A stretch of 64,000 nt of DNA from Marinihelvus fidelis (GCF_008725655.1 NZ_VYXP01000004.1:113346-177345), one strand, 5' to 3'; counted from the first letter of the stretch, positions 37,783 through 47,016 are shown. Notes: a model not told the origin generated them from the letters alone. Program-made: numbers and translations.

Positions 37783-38450
37783 GACCCCAGCCACCGCGCG
37801 CGCCGGTTAAAGGCGAAGATGGCGGCGAGCAGGATGAAGGACATCAGCAGCAACACCAGTGAGAGCGCGTGGGCTTCGCCCCATTGCATGGTTTCGACGT
37901 GGTCATAGACCGCTATGGAGGCGACCCGGGTCTCGCCCGGGATATTGCCGCCGATCATCAGTACCACGCCGAACTCGCCCAGCGTATGGGCGAACCCCAG
38001 TGCGGCGGCAGTCAGGATGCCGGGGCGGGCCAGCGGTAGCGCAACGGTGAAGAAGCGGTCCAGCGGCGAGGCGCCAAGGGTCGCGGCCGCCTCCATCGGT
38101 GACCGGCCGATGGCCATGAAGGCGTTCTGAACCGGCTGGACGACAAACGGCAGCGAGTAAATCACCGAGCCGATCACCAGGCCGGTAAAGCTGAATGCCA
38201 GCGTGCTGCCGCCCAGCGCCTGGGTGATGCGGCCGGCGAAGCCCTCCGGCCCCATGGCCAGCAACAGGTAGAAGCCCAGCACAGTGGGGGGCAGCACCAG
38301 GGGCAGGGCAATGATGGCATCCACCAGGAACCGGCCGCGCCAGCGCCAGCACGACAGTCCCCAGGCCAGCGGGATGCCCAGCAACAGCAACACAGCTGTG
38401 CTGACCGCGGCGAGTTTCAGGCTCAACAGCAGGGCGCCGGTCTCAATCAT
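37779..38450 (-). CDS. modB: Molybdate ABC transporter permease ModB
   Basis: Encodes 223 residues, [20 protein letters not shown]..., with about five membrane helices and the EAAxxxG coupling loop [25 protein letters not shown] near residue 138. It forms the channel dimer for molybdate import. ATG 38450 overlaps the modA stop by 8 nt. A longer frame upstream reads through modA out of frame and is not used. Confidence 0.95.
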   Translation of the reverse strand: MIETGALLLSLKLAAVSTAVLLLLGIPLAWGLSCWRWRGRFLVDAIIALPLVLPPTVLGFYLLLAMGPEGFAGRITQALGGSTLAFSFTGLVIGSVIYSLPFVVQPVQNAFMAIGRSPMEAAATLGASPLDRFFTVALPLARPGILTAAALGFAHTLGEFGVVLMIGGNIPGETRVASIAVYDHVETMQWGEAHALSLVLLLMSFILLAAIFAFNRRARWLGS

Positions 38451-39303
38451 GCCCGGCCACTGTGTCGTAGCCCGCATCTGTGATGATGCGCCGGGCATCC
38501 TCTGACGCCAGGAACGCATAAAAGTCACGCGCCGCGGGCGTATCCCTGAGCAGGACCATCTGTTGCACGATGGGTTCGTGCCATTCGGCAGGCACCGACC
38601 ATGCGCTGCCCGGCCCCCCTGCCATTGAGCGACGTTTCGCCAGTTGCCATTGCGAGGCCGCCACCAGCCCCATGTCCGCATTGCCGCTGGCGACAAACAG
38701 CCAGGCCTGGCCAATGTTCTCACCCATCACCAGGTGTGGTTCAAAAGCTGCCCAGGCATCGCGGTGCTCCAGTACCTGGCGGGCGGCCAGGCCATAAGGC
38801 GCGAGTTTCGGGTTGGCGATCGCCAGGCGGCCTGGATACCCCGGATCCAGCAATTCAGGACCGACTTCGTTCTGGGGCAGGCTCGGTGCCCAGAGCACCA
38901 GGCGGCCGATGGCATAGGTGCGGCGGGTACCGGCTACGGCCTGGCCGTCGCGTTCAAGTGTCTCGGGGCGCGCCCGGTCGGCGGCCAGGAACAGGTCATA
39001 GGGCGCGCCGTTGATGATCTGTGCGTAATGTTTTCCGGTTGACGCCGCGGAGAGGGTCACGCGGTGCATTGATCGGCCCGGGTAGGCCTCGACCAGCTGG
39101 TCCAGCGTCGGGCTGAAATTGCTGGCGACCGCGATGCGCAGGGTGTCGGCGGACAGGCCCTGCGCCATTGCCAGGCCCAGCAGCAGCGTCAGCAGTGCAG
39201 GGGCGGCAAGTCTGCCCCAAGAAAAGGCCCGCGCGGGGCGGGCCTTCTCAAGGTGCGTGTAGTCGGACAAGGCCGTAATGGGCGATGCCGGCTCAGTCTT
39301 CAC
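38443..39303 (-). CDS. modA: Molybdate ABC transporter substrate-binding protein ModA
   Basis: Up to 286 residues. A hydrophobic signal region ([21 protein letters not shown]) is followed by the mature start [11 protein letters not shown], then [33 protein letters not shown], typical of ModA. It binds molybdate in the periplasm. The start is uncertain. GTG 39303 overlaps the BI-1 stop and TTG 39270 is the next choice, but both precede an intrinsic terminator embedded in the frame at 39220-39246. No start with a clear ribosome-binding site lies after it. Confidence 0.88.
   Translation of the reverse strand: MKTEPASPITALSDYTHLEKARPARAFSWGRLAAPALLTLLLGLAMAQGLSADTLRIAVASNFSPTLDQLVEAYPGRSMHRVTLSAASTGKHYAQIINGAPYDLFLAADRARPETLERDGQAVAGTRRTYAIGRLVLWAPSLPQNEVGPELLDPGYPGRLAIANPKLAPYGLAARQVLEHRDAWAAFEPHLVMGENIGQAWLFVASGNADMGLVAASQWQLAKRRSMAGGPGSAWSVPAEWHEPIVQQMVLLRDTPAARDFYAFLASEDARRIITDAGYDTVAGHD
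39220..39246 (-). terminator. Rho-independent terminator of the BI-1 gene, inside the modA 5' region
   Basis: On the minus strand AAGGCCCGC, 5-nt loop, GCGGGCCTT is followed by TTCTT: a perfect 9-bp stem with a U-rich tail, starting about 46 nt after the BI-1 stop. It lies between the possible modA start codons and the signal-peptide core. Confidence 0.88.
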
Positions 39304-39964
39304 CCAGCGCGAAGCCCAGCAGATGGAGCAGGCTGGTGAACAGGTTGAAGATGGACACGAACAGCGTCACCGTGGCCATGATGTAGTTGGTCTCACCACC
39401 GCGCACGATCTGCTGCGTCTCGAACAGGATCAATCCGGCCATCAGCATGACGAACATGGCCGACACGGCCAGCATCAGCGGCTGGAACTGGAAGAACACG
39501 GCGCCCAGGCCGGCCAGGAAGGCCACCAGGATACCGACGAACAGGAACTTGCCCAGGAAGGAAAAGTCCCGCTTCGAGGTCAGCGCCAGGCCGGACATGG
39601 CCAGGAAAATGACCGCGGTGCCGCCCATGGCCATCATGACCAGTTCGGTGCCGTTGGAAAACGCCGTGGTGTACATGTTGATGATGGGCCCCAGCGTGGC
39701 GCCCATGAAGCCGGTCAGTGCGAACACGCTGACCAGGCCCCAGCCGCTGTTGCGCAACTTGGTGGTGGCGAACAGCAGGCCGAAATAGCCGACCAGGGTA
39801 ATGAGCATGCCCGGGTGCGGCCAGTTCAAGGCCATGGACACGCCGGCCATGGCGGCCGAGAACAGCAGCGTCATGCCCAGCAACATATACGTGTTGCGCA
39901 GCACACGGTTCATGGTCAGCGCGTCGACGCGCTGGACAGACGGAGAATAGTGAATCTGGTTCAT
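39293..39964 (-). CDS. Bax inhibitor-1/YccA family membrane protein
   Basis: Encodes 223 residues with seven predicted membrane helices. Family segments are MNRVLRNTYMLLGMTLLFSA, SVFALTGFMGATLGPIINMY, FLAMSGLALTSKRDFSFLGKFLFVGI and FETQQIVRGGETNYIMATVTLFVSIFNLF. Relatives include YccA, which modulates FtsH, and pH-gated Ca2+ leak channels. The start at 39964 (MNQIHYSPSVQ) is preferred to 40009 on family grounds. It is followed by a terminator. Confidence 0.93.
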   Translation of the reverse strand: MNQIHYSPSVQRVDALTMNRVLRNTYMLLGMTLLFSAAMAGVSMALNWPHPGMLITLVGYFGLLFATTKLRNSGWGLVSVFALTGFMGATLGPIINMYTTAFSNGTELVMMAMGGTAVIFLAMSGLALTSKRDFSFLGKFLFVGILVAFLAGLGAVFFQFQPLMLAVSAMFVMLMAGLILFETQQIVRGGETNYIMATVTLFVSIFNLFTSLLHLLGFALGED

Positions 39965-40123
39965 GTCAGGAAATGGCTCCCAAACGTTAACGATCAAGGC
40001 TTTAGGCACGTTTTTTAAGGCGAAGTTCCCGCCTGGCGCGCGCGCCGGATTCGCTTCTGCGCAGTAGGTTATAGCATTCCGCCGCGGGTTTCACCGGTCG
40101 GTGGTCATGGGCGGGAAAGGAAG

Positions 40124-40213
40124 TGGCGGAGGGGGTGGGATTCGAACCCACGAAGGGCTCTCACCCTTGCTGGTTTTCAAGACCAGTGCATTCAACCGCT
40201 CTGCCACCCCTCC
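40124..40213 (-). tRNA. tRNA-Ser, anticodon UGA
   Basis: A 90-nt class II tRNA on the minus strand with encoded CCA (40124-40126). The acceptor GGAGGGG (40213-40207) pairs with CCCCTCC. The anticodon stem CTGGT/ACCAG holds loop CTTGAAA, with TGA at 40177-40179. A long variable arm and GTTCGAATC T-loop are present. It reads UCA and, with wobble modification, other UCN codons. The flanking 40010-40123 holds nothing else I recognise. Confidence 0.97.
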
Positions 40214-40277
40214 GTGTAACCGGGTGTGTCGGTCAGGACGCGCAAGGATACCGGAAAATGGCCGCGTGGGCCACGGT

Positions 40278-40892
40278 TCAGGGTGAAATTCTTGCGTTTC
40301 TTTGAGCGTGATCGGCGAGCGCGGTGTTGGCACCAAAACCGTACTGTTCCACCAGTTCCATGACCTGACGGACGCTGATATCCAGCGCCGTCACCCGACT
40401 GGGTTCGACCAGGTGGGTGACACCTGACCAGGCGCTCGGGCAGGACGGGATATAGGTAATGACTCGGCCATCTTCCAGGCGCTGCATTTCCAGCCCGACG
40501 CGCTCGGAGTCGTCGAACCGGACCAGTACCGGCTGGACCGAGTTGGCCTCGGTCTCATCAAAGCCGCTTTTGATGCCCCGGATGATGCTGTAGCCGGGAA
40601 CATTGATCAGCAGGCCGTCGAGTTTTTTCATCAGGCGGCCGGCGATGGTGTGGCGCGCGACCAGGCCGGCCACGAAGCAGAGCAGGATCACCACGACGAG
40701 TGCGATCAGGTTGGCTAACGCGATACCGCCCACCGTGTCGACTGGCAACCACGCAGCCAGCGGTTTGGCCACCATCATCATGACCAGCACGGCCTGGTAG
40801 CCCACCCAGGTGATGACGCCCACCGGAACCAGGAAAACGGCACCACCAATCAACGTGGTGAGCAGGAACTTGACGACCGGGTTCTTTTTCAT
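40278..40892 (-). CDS. DUF502 family inner-membrane protein
   Basis: Encodes 204 residues. Two membrane helices (LLTTLIGGAVFLVPVGVITWVGY and LANLIALVVVILLCFVAGLVA) are followed by a soluble domain with the DUF502 marks INVPGYSIIRGIKSGFDE, VLVRFDDSERVGLEMQR and YIPSCPSAWSGVTHLVEPSRVTALDIS. The function of the family is not known. It is divergent from the S9 peptidase gene across 75 nt. Confidence 0.88.
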   Translation of the reverse strand: MKKNPVVKFLLTTLIGGAVFLVPVGVITWVGYQAVLVMMMVAKPLAAWLPVDTVGGIALANLIALVVVILLCFVAGLVARHTIAGRLMKKLDGLLINVPGYSIIRGIKSGFDETEANSVQPVLVRFDDSERVGLEMQRLEDGRVITYIPSCPSAWSGVTHLVEPSRVTALDISVRQVMELVEQYGFGANTALADHAQRNARISP

Positions 40893-40967
40893 GGGGTGAC
40901 TTTACACCCTGACAGCCCACGCTGGCATCGGGTAGGCTTGCCCGCATATTCACGCAGGAGTTTCCGG

Positions 40968-42968
40968 ATGTTTGAACGCAGATCCCTGGCCGCACTGCTG
41001 GCGGTTTCATTGATGGCGCCTGCCGCGCCCGCCCTGGCCGATGAAGAGGTGCTGCGGCGCACCGCCAATAACGGCAACCTGGTGATGGAGGACGTGCCGG
41101 AAATCCCGGCCTCGATCGTCTCCGACCTGAACCGGTACCAGAATGTCCGTTCGGCCAGTTTCCAGGCATGGGACGCCGACGGCAGCGCGCTGTATGTCCG
41201 CACCCGGTTCGGTGATGTGCCGCAAATTCACCGCGTCGCCCAGCCCGGTGGCGCGCGGACCCAGCTGACCTTCTTCAGCGAGCCCACCGGTGGCGTGTCG
41301 CGCCAGCCCAACGGTGACCGGATGGTGTTCACCATGGACGCCGGCGGCAGCGAGTTCGCGCAGATTTTCCTGCTCGACCCGCAGAGCTCGGATGATGCCG
41401 TCATGCTCACCGACGGCAGTTCACGTAACGGCATGGTGGTGTGGGATCGCGCCGGGGAGTCCGTGGCCTACCTTTCGACCCGTCGTAACGGTTCGTCGAA
41501 CGATGTCTGGATGATGCAGGTCGACAACCCGGAAACCGCCGAGATGGTGCTGGAATCACCCGATGGCACCATGTGGGGCCCGTCCGATTTCTATGCCGAT
41601 GACCAGAAGCTGCTGATCCTGAACTACGTGGGCAACGCCGACTCACGCGTCCACCTGCTGGACCTGGAGACGCGGCAGCTGTCGCGCCTGGCGGGCGATC
41701 CTGACAACCCCAGTTCCAACTTCCCGTTCGGTTTTGACCGCGAAGGGGAGGGCTTCTATTTCATTACCGATCAGGGCGGTGACTTCCGCCAGCTGGCCTG
41801 GCAGTCGCTAGCGCCGGGTGCTGACCCTGAGGTTGTGACCGGTGATATCAACTGGCATGTCGAGGGTGGCGCCATCAGCGATGATCGTCGCAAGATCGCG
41901 TTCACGGTGAACGAAGATGGCTTTTCCCGGCTGTACCTGATGGATGGTGACAGCCGCGAGTTCCGCGCGGTGGACGCCATTCCCACGGGCGTGATCGGCA
42001 ACCTGGCGTTCAGCCCGGATGGTCGTTCGCTGGCGATGACGCTGAACACGCCGCAGACACCTAGCGATACCTTCGTGCTGGCGCTGGGTGAAGATCCGAT
42101 GTCGTACGCCGGGCTGACGCGCTGGACATTCAGCGAAGTTGGCGGGTTGGATACCGACTCGTTCGCAGTGCCCGACCTGGTGCGCTACCCGACTTTCGAC
42201 AGCAGCGATGGCGGTCCGGAAAACATTCCCGCCTGGGTATTCAGGCCCGAGGGCGAGGGGCCGTTCCCGGTCATCATCGCCATCCACGGCGGCCCGGAAA
42301 GCCAGTCGCGGCCCACGTTCTCCAGCACCTACCAGATGTGGGTCAACAAGCTGGGCGCGGCCGTGATCCGGCCCAATGTCCGCGGCTCGAATGGCTACGG
42401 CAAGCACTACATGGGCCTGGACAACGGCTTCAAGCGCGAAGACTCGGTCAAGGACATTGGCGCCTTGCTGGACTGGATCGCGACCCAGCCGGACCTGGAC
42501 CAGGACCGCGTGGCGGTCTTCGGTGGCAGCTATGGGGGTTACATGGTGCTGGCCAGCGCGGTGCACTACAGCGACCGGCTGAAAGCCGCGGTGGACGTGG
42601 TCGGCATCAGCAATTTCGTGACCTTCCTGGAAAACACCCAGGACTACCGTCGTGACCTGCGCCGTGCCGAATATGGCGACGAGCGTGACCCCGACATGCG
42701 GGCCCACCTGGAGGCCATCAGCCCCAACCGCCATGTCGACAAGATCACGGTGCCGCTGTTCGTCGTCCAGGGCCAGAACGACCCGCGCGTGCCGGTCACC
42801 GAGGCCGAGCAGATCGTCGCGGCCATGCGCGCGCATGGCTCGCCGGTCTGGTACATGAACGCGCTCAACGAGGGCCATGGCTATGGCAAGAAGGAGAACA
42901 GCGACATCTACCAGCAGGCGACGGTCGTATTCTTCGAGAAGTTCCTCGTCGGCGATGACGAGGGCTGA
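40968..42968 (+). CDS. Secreted S9-family prolyl oligopeptidase-like peptidase
   Basis: Encodes 666 residues with a signal peptide (MFERRSLAALLAVSLMAPAAPALA). An N-terminal seven-bladed WD40-like beta-propeller spans about 35-400. The alpha/beta-hydrolase domain carries Ser in FGGSYGGYM near residue 525, Asp in QGQNDPRVP near 608 and His in NEGHGYG near 640. It should cleave small peptides in the periplasm, as dipeptidyl- or acylaminoacyl-peptidases do. ATG 40968 has AGGAG 8 nt upstream; the frame is open earlier. Confidence 0.93.
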   Translation: MFERRSLAALLAVSLMAPAAPALADEEVLRRTANNGNLVMEDVPEIPASIVSDLNRYQNVRSASFQAWDADGSALYVRTRFGDVPQIHRVAQPGGARTQLTFFSEPTGGVSRQPNGDRMVFTMDAGGSEFAQIFLLDPQSSDDAVMLTDGSSRNGMVVWDRAGESVAYLSTRRNGSSNDVWMMQVDNPETAEMVLESPDGTMWGPSDFYADDQKLLILNYVGNADSRVHLLDLETRQLSRLAGDPDNPSSNFPFGFDREGEGFYFITDQGGDFRQLAWQSLAPGADPEVVTGDINWHVEGGAISDDRRKIAFTVNEDGFSRLYLMDGDSREFRAVDAIPTGVIGNLAFSPDGRSLAMTLNTPQTPSDTFVLALGEDPMSYAGLTRWTFSEVGGLDTDSFAVPDLVRYPTFDSSDGGPENIPAWVFRPEGEGPFPVIIAIHGGPESQSRPTFSSTYQMWVNKLGAAVIRPNVRGSNGYGKHYMGLDNGFKREDSVKDIGALLDWIATQPDLDQDRVAVFGGSYGGYMVLASAVHYSDRLKAAVDVVGISNFVTFLENTQDYRRDLRRAEYGDERDPDMRAHLEAISPNRHVDKITVPLFVVQGQNDPRVPVTEAEQIVAAMRAHGSPVWYMNALNEGHGYGKKENSDIYQQATVVFFEKFLVGDDEG

Positions 42969-43022
42969 GTTGTAGGAAATCACCCGCGCCGCGCGCGGGA
43001 AATTCCCTCCAAAACGTGTCAT

Positions 43023-43057
43023 TTCCCCGTCGATCGCGTTGCCGGGTCGACGGGGAA
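43023..43057. other. 11-bp inverted repeat upstream of the GacA-like gene
   Basis: TTCCCCGTCGA, 13-nt loop, TCGACGGGGAA: a perfect 11-bp inverted repeat. It starts 55 nt after the S9 stop and its right arm contains the -35 box of the next promoter. It could terminate the S9 transcript (T-rich TTCTTTCC lies 12 nt after it) or be an operator. Confidence 0.75.
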
Positions 43058-43075
43058 GTGGTTCTTTCCTATAGT
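43047..43075 (+). promoter_or_regulatory. Putative promoter of the GacA-like regulator
   Basis: TCGACG at 43047-43052 (four of six) and TATAGT at 43070-43075 (five of six) with a 17-nt spacer. The leader to 43191 is about 108 nt. The -35 lies in the right arm of an inverted repeat. Confidence 0.5.
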
Positions 43076-43190
43076 TGTTTCAGGGTCAAAGTAAAGGAGT
43101 TAGAAAAGGGAAGGCCAGCATAAAGGGGTTTGTGCCAGGCCTTGAAAAATGGACTGCATCCATCGGGATCATTACAAGGGGAGAATAACC

Positions 43191-43829
43191 ATGATCCGAG
43201 TCCTTATCGTGGACGACCACGAACTGGTCCGTGCCGGACTGCGCCGTATCCTGGAAGAGAGCCCGGAGATCGGCGATATCTACGAGGTGGCGAGCGGAGA
43301 AGACGCCATCGACTTCAACCGGGAGCATCGTCCTGATGTCATCCTGCTCGACCTGGGCCTGCCAGGAATGTCAGCCTTCGAGGCGACTCGTCGGCTGGTT
43401 CATGCCCGAAGATCGGTTCGGGTCATCATCCTGGCCACTCATGCCAAGTCACCGTATCCCACGCGCATGCTGGACGAAGGCGCGCGCGGCTACCTGACCA
43501 AGGACTGTGACGCCGCCGAGTTAATGGAAGCGATTCACTCGGTCTGTGCCAACACCACCTACATTGGGGCAGAGGCTGCCAAGCAATTGGCGCTATCCAT
43601 CCTTCCGGGCACCGCGGAGTCGCCGTTTGACGGCCTGTCCACGCGGGAAATGGAGGTCATGCTGAAGCTGACGGAGGGTGACCGTGTGCCGGACATCGCG
43701 TCCAAGCTGTGTCTCAGCCCGAAGACGATCGCGACCTATAAGTACCGCATCTACGACAAGCTGGGAACACGCAGCGAGGTTGACCTGCTGCGCATGGCGA
43801 TGCGGTACGGCTTGCTGGAAGCCAGCTGA
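43191..43829 (+). CDS. gacA: GacA/UvrY-type two-component response regulator
   Basis: Encodes 212 residues. The receiver domain MIRVLIVDDHELVRAGLRRI has acidic Asp8-Asp9 and phospho-acceptor Asp54. It ends near residue 120 with GYLTK. The LuxR-type helix-turn-helix has LSTREMEVMLKLTEGDRVPDIASKLCLSPKTI. The segment LALSILPGTAESPFDGLS strongly recalls UvrY/GacA, which activate CsrA-titrating sRNAs. In many relatives the gene precedes uvrC; here uvrC is 15 kb away. AAGGGGAG lies 7 nt before the ATG. No sensor kinase is in the window. Confidence 0.9.
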   Translation: MIRVLIVDDHELVRAGLRRILEESPEIGDIYEVASGEDAIDFNREHRPDVILLDLGLPGMSAFEATRRLVHARRSVRVIILATHAKSPYPTRMLDEGARGYLTKDCDAAELMEAIHSVCANTTYIGAEAAKQLALSILPGTAESPFDGLSTREMEVMLKLTEGDRVPDIASKLCLSPKTIATYKYRIYDKLGTRSEVDLLRMAMRYGLLEAS

Positions 43830-43837
43830 ACCGGCAT

Positions 43838-43862
43838 GGCCGCCCCGGGTTCCGGGGCGGCC
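43838..43862. terminator. Hairpin between convergent gacA and rne
   Basis: GGCCGCCCCGG, loop GTT, CCGGGGCGGCC: a perfect 11-bp inverted repeat between the two stop codons. No T tract is present on either strand, so it may act with Rho or as an mRNA 3'-end stabiliser for both genes. Confidence 0.6.
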
Positions 43863-43875
43863 TGCCTGAGGTGGA

Positions 43876-46713
43876 TCAGTCCGCCGAGGCGGATGAACCC
43901 GAATCGCTCTTCAGGGTGTAGACACCCTTGGCGGCTGAGTCCGGCGTGGCCACGGCCTTTGGCTTTGACTCGGCCTTCGGCTCAGGCTTCGGCTCCGGTT
44001 TAGGTTCGGGCTTCGGCTCCGGCTTGGAGTCTGGCTTTGAAGCCGCTTTTTGCTCGGGTTTCGGCTCGGGCTTCGGTTCAGGCTTCGCTTTGGCCTCGGT
44101 CTTGGCCTCGGGCTTAGGGGCTGGCTCGGCTTTTGCCTCGGGCTTTGCCGCAGGCTCGGATTTGGCCTCCGCGCGGCTTTCGGCCTTGGTAGCGGGCGCC
44201 GCCGCAGCGTCCGACTTGGCCTCGGCCTTCTTCTTCGGCTTGGGCTTGGCCTTGGCCTTCGGCTTTGCGTCGGCCTTGGGTCCTTCGGCGCTCTTGGCCG
44301 GTTTCTCTGCTTTATCTGAGGTCGACTCAGTCGGCTTGGTCGCCTGGCTCACCTTGTCATTGCCATCCGCATTGCCCGCGTTTTCCGGGCGCGTATCGGA
44401 CTTGGTGCTGCTGGTGCCGTAACGTGAACGACGTCGACGCGGCTGTGAATCATTGCCGTGCTTGTTGTCATCGGTTGACGCAGCCTGTTCTTCAGGCTTT
44501 TTGTCCTGTTGCGGCTTGTCGGCCTTGACCTTGTCACCCTTCGGCTCGGCCCCGTTACCCGTGGCCTTGTTGCCCTGGTTGTCGGACGGGCTGTTGGTCT
44601 GGTTATTCTGCGCAGACTGTCCGGAGCGTTTGCGGCCCCGGCCACCACGCCGGCGACGGCGCTTGCGACCTTCACCCTTGGGCTGTTCGCCGTTGGCCTG
44701 TGCATCCTTGGGCTGCTCGCCGCCGGCAGCCTCGGTCTTCTGGCCCTCGGACTGCTTTTTCGGTGATGCCTTCTTGCGACCGCCCGACGATTTCTCGTTC
44801 CTGGCGTTATCGCCCTGAGCGTTGGCTTTGCCACGGCCGCGACCGCGACCACCACGGCTGTTGCTCTTGCCACCCTGCGATGACTTACCCCGGGCCTGGT
44901 CCTGGGCGTCGGATTTGCGGCTGGCGGGCTTGTCCGCGTTGTCCTTCTTAGCAGAAGTCTTTGACGCGGTGGCCTGGGCGCTGTTGGCAGCCGTGTCCGT
45001 CTTGGCATCACCAGCGAACAGCATGCGTCCCAGGCGGGTGAAGAAACCGGGCGACTCTTCACTGGCCGGGGCCGCGTCGTCACCCTGCGCCTGTTCTGCG
45101 CTTGCACGCTTGGGGGCAGGGCGGGCGTGCTGGGCCTTGACCGCCGGGGCGGCAGGCGCGGCAGCCATGGTCTGTTCATTGGCAACCAGTTCGGCCGCGG
45201 GGGCTTCCACGCGGTCGTAGCTGACATCGTTGGTCACGTCGCTCTTGCGTACGCGCAGGATTTCGAAGGCAGGGGTCACCATGTGCTCGTTGGCCACCAG
45301 GACCACGGGCACGTGGTGACGTCGCTCGATATCGGCCAGCGCCTTGCGCTTTTCGTTCAGCAGGAAGTTGGCGGCCTTCGTGGGCACCTGAACGATGACC
45401 TGGCCGGTGAATTCCTTCATGGCTTCTTCTTCGGCCAGGCGCAGCACCGACAGCGCCAGCGATTCAACGCTGCGGATATAACCCTGGCCTTCGCAGCGAG
45501 GGCAGAGCACCTGGCTGGATTCGGCGATCGACGGGCGCAGGCGCTGGCGGGACATCTCCAGCAGGCCGAAGCGGCTGATCTTGCCGGTCTGTACGCGGGC
45601 CTTGTCCATCTGCAGGGCGCGGCGCAGGCGCTCTTCCACGGAGCGCTGGTTTTTGCGGTTCATCATGTCGATGAAATCGATGACGATCAGGCCGCCCAGG
45701 TCGCGCAGGCGCAACTGGCGAGCGATTTCATCGGCCGCTTCCAGGTTCGTGTTGTGCGCGGTCTCCTCGATATCGGAACCCTTGGTGGCGCGCGCCGAGT
45801 TGATGTCGATGGACAGCATGGCCTCGGTGGGGTCGAACACCACGGAACCACCGCTGGGCAGGTGTACCGTGCGGGCAAAGGCCGACTCGATCTGGCTCTC
45901 GATCTGGTAGCGGCTAAACAGCGGCACCTGGTCCTGGTACAGCTTGAGCTTGCGCAGGTTGTGCGGCATGACTGATTCCATGAACTCGCGGGCGTCGTTG
46001 CAAACGCTCTCGGAGTCGACCAGGATCTCGCCGATGTCGTTGCGCAGGTGGTCGCGCAGCGCGCGGATAAACAGGTTGCTTTCCTGGTAGATCAGGAACG
46101 GCGCCTTGCGTTCTTCAGCGGCCTTTTCGATCGAGCTCCACAGATTCAGCAGGTAATCGACGTCCCACTGCAGCTCTTCCGCGTCTCGGCCAACCGCCGC
46201 GGTTCGGACGATGATGCCGACGTTATCCGGCGTGGTGACCTGGGCCAGCTGCTCGCGCAGATTCTGGCGATCGTCACCGGTGATGCGGCGGGACACGCCA
46301 CCACCGGACGGGTTATTCGGCATCAGTACCAGGTAGCGGCCAGCCAGCGAAATGTGCGTGGTCAGTGCCGCGCCCTTGTTGCCGCGCTCTTCCTTCTCGA
46401 CCTGGATGATGATTTCCTGGCCTTCCTTCACCGCTTCCTTGATGGATACCTTGCCGTCCTTGTTGCGGACGTTGGCGTTGTAGTATTCGCGGGAGATTTC
46501 CTTCAGCGGGAGGAAGCCGTGGCGGGTAGAGCCAAACTCGACGAAGCAGGCTTCGAGCGAGGGCTCCACGCGGGTGATACGACCCTTGTAAATATTGGAC
46601 TTTTTCTGTTCCTGTGACGGAACTTCGATATCGAGATCAAGCAGTTGCTGCCCGTCTGCGATCGCGACCCGCAACTCTTCCGGCTGAGTTGCGTTGATCA
46701 GCATTCTTTTCAT
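43876..46713 (-). CDS. rne: Ribonuclease E
   Basis: Encodes 945 residues. The catalytic half follows E. coli numbering: the S1 domain with [24 protein letters not shown] at about 38-61, catalytic Asp303 (SIDIN) and Asp346 (VIDFID), and the zinc link Cys404-Cys407 (CPRC). Residues about 510-945 are a disordered scaffold with arginine-rich patches ([15 protein letters not shown]) that should bind RNA, and a Lys-Pro-Glu repeat tail. It starts RNA decay and processes rRNA/tRNA. A leader of roughly 240 nt precedes it, and rluC is divergent as in E. coli. Confidence 0.97.
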   Translation of the reverse strand: MKRMLINATQPEELRVAIADGQQLLDLDIEVPSQEQKKSNIYKGRITRVEPSLEACFVEFGSTRHGFLPLKEISREYYNANVRNKDGKVSIKEAVKEGQEIIIQVEKEERGNKGAALTTHISLAGRYLVLMPNNPSGGGVSRRITGDDRQNLREQLAQVTTPDNVGIIVRTAAVGRDAEELQWDVDYLLNLWSSIEKAAEERKAPFLIYQESNLFIRALRDHLRNDIGEILVDSESVCNDAREFMESVMPHNLRKLKLYQDQVPLFSRYQIESQIESAFARTVHLPSGGSVVFDPTEAMLSIDINSARATKGSDIEETAHNTNLEAADEIARQLRLRDLGGLIVIDFIDMMNRKNQRSVEERLRRALQMDKARVQTGKISRFGLLEMSRQRLRPSIAESSQVLCPRCEGQGYIRSVESLALSVLRLAEEEAMKEFTGQVIVQVPTKAANFLLNEKRKALADIERRHHVPVVLVANEHMVTPAFEILRVRKSDVTNDVSYDRVEAPAAELVANEQTMAAAPAAPAVKAQHARPAPKRASAEQAQGDDAAPASEESPGFFTRLGRMLFAGDAKTDTAANSAQATASKTSAKKDNADKPASRKSDAQDQARGKSSQGGKSNSRGGRGRGRGKANAQGDNARNEKSSGGRKKASPKKQSEGQKTEAAGGEQPKDAQANGEQPKGEGRKRRRRRGGRGRKRSGQSAQNNQTNSPSDNQGNKATGNGAEPKGDKVKADKPQQDKKPEEQAASTDDNKHGNDSQPRRRRSRYGTSSTKSDTRPENAGNADGNDKVSQATKPTESTSDKAEKPAKSAEGPKADAKPKAKAKPKPKKKAEAKSDAAAAPATKAESRAEAKSEPAAKPEAKAEPAPKPEAKTEAKAKPEPKPEPKPEQKAASKPDSKPEPKPEPKPEPKPEPKAESKPKAVATPDSAAKGVYTLKSDSGSSASAD
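43957..44184 (-). repeat. Lys-Pro-Glu/Ala low-complexity repeat in the RNase E tail
   Basis: About 76 codons near the end of rne encode tandem KPEP, KPEA and KAEP units. The DNA is a run of imperfect 6-12 nt repeats read as GGCTTCGGCTCG and variants on the plus strand. Such arrays can change length by slippage; the reading frame here is intact. Confidence 0.9.
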
Positions 46714-46955
46714 TGTCTATTCCTCGGGCAAAACCCGTACGCGCGAGCCACGCAGCCATTAACGGGCTTCATGCCCGTTAGTGCCTGCGCTTCGCGTATC
46801 CGGCGGGTGACTGGCACGCACCGGTCTTGCCATGTTCTGTTGTCGGCCAGCTGACTCGATCCCGGGTCAGGGCCGTAATGGGCCACCTCGGTGGCCGGTT
46901 ATTGGTATTGTCGCTTGAGCATTCCGCTTACGAAGCGGGTCCGTGCTCCGGATGG
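46714..46955 (-). promoter_or_regulatory. Long 5' leader of rne with three hairpins
   Basis: Together with the promoter area to 47207 this is a 494-nt gap without a gene. On the minus strand, from the 5' end, I see hairpins at 46924-46938 (CCGCTT/AAGCGG), 46881-46896 (GGCCAC/GTGGCC with a CGAG tetraloop) and 46760-46780 (TAACGGGC/GCCCGTTA). RNase E represses its own synthesis through leader hairpins in E. coli, so a similar role is likely. The leader length assumes transcription starts near the palindrome at 46951-46979. Confidence 0.55.
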
Positions 46956-46979
46956 CAGTAATCTATAATAACTGCCATC
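46951..46979. promoter_or_regulatory. Palindrome around the -10 region of the rne/rluC divergent promoters
   Basis: GATGGCAGT, 11 nt, ACTGCCATC: a perfect 9-bp inverted repeat. Its centre holds TATAAT on the plus strand (46964-46969) and TATAGA/TATTAT on the minus strand. No convincing -35 is seen for either direction. A protein bound here would block both promoters. Confidence 0.65.
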
Positions 46980-46995
46980 AAAACAATTCATTACA

Positions 46996-47016
46996 AGCAG
47001 TTCTTTAGAAACTGCT
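46996..47016. promoter_or_regulatory. Second palindrome with the same GCAGT half-site
   Basis: AGCAGTT, 7 nt, AACTGCT: a perfect 7-bp inverted repeat. It shares the GCAGT...ACTGC half-sites with the palindrome at 46951-46979, and the two centres are 41 bp apart. It would lie just upstream of the minus-strand rne promoter. Confidence 0.6.

Noticed and set aside
43957-44184. Repeat array considered as CRISPR or satellite DNA
   Set aside because: The repeats are short, imperfect, have no spacers and encode Lys-Pro-Glu units in frame with rne.
46811-46830. TGGCAC ... TTGC as a sigma-54 promoter
   Set aside because: The distance between GG and GC is 14 nt instead of 10, and the site lies in the rne leader on the opposite strand.
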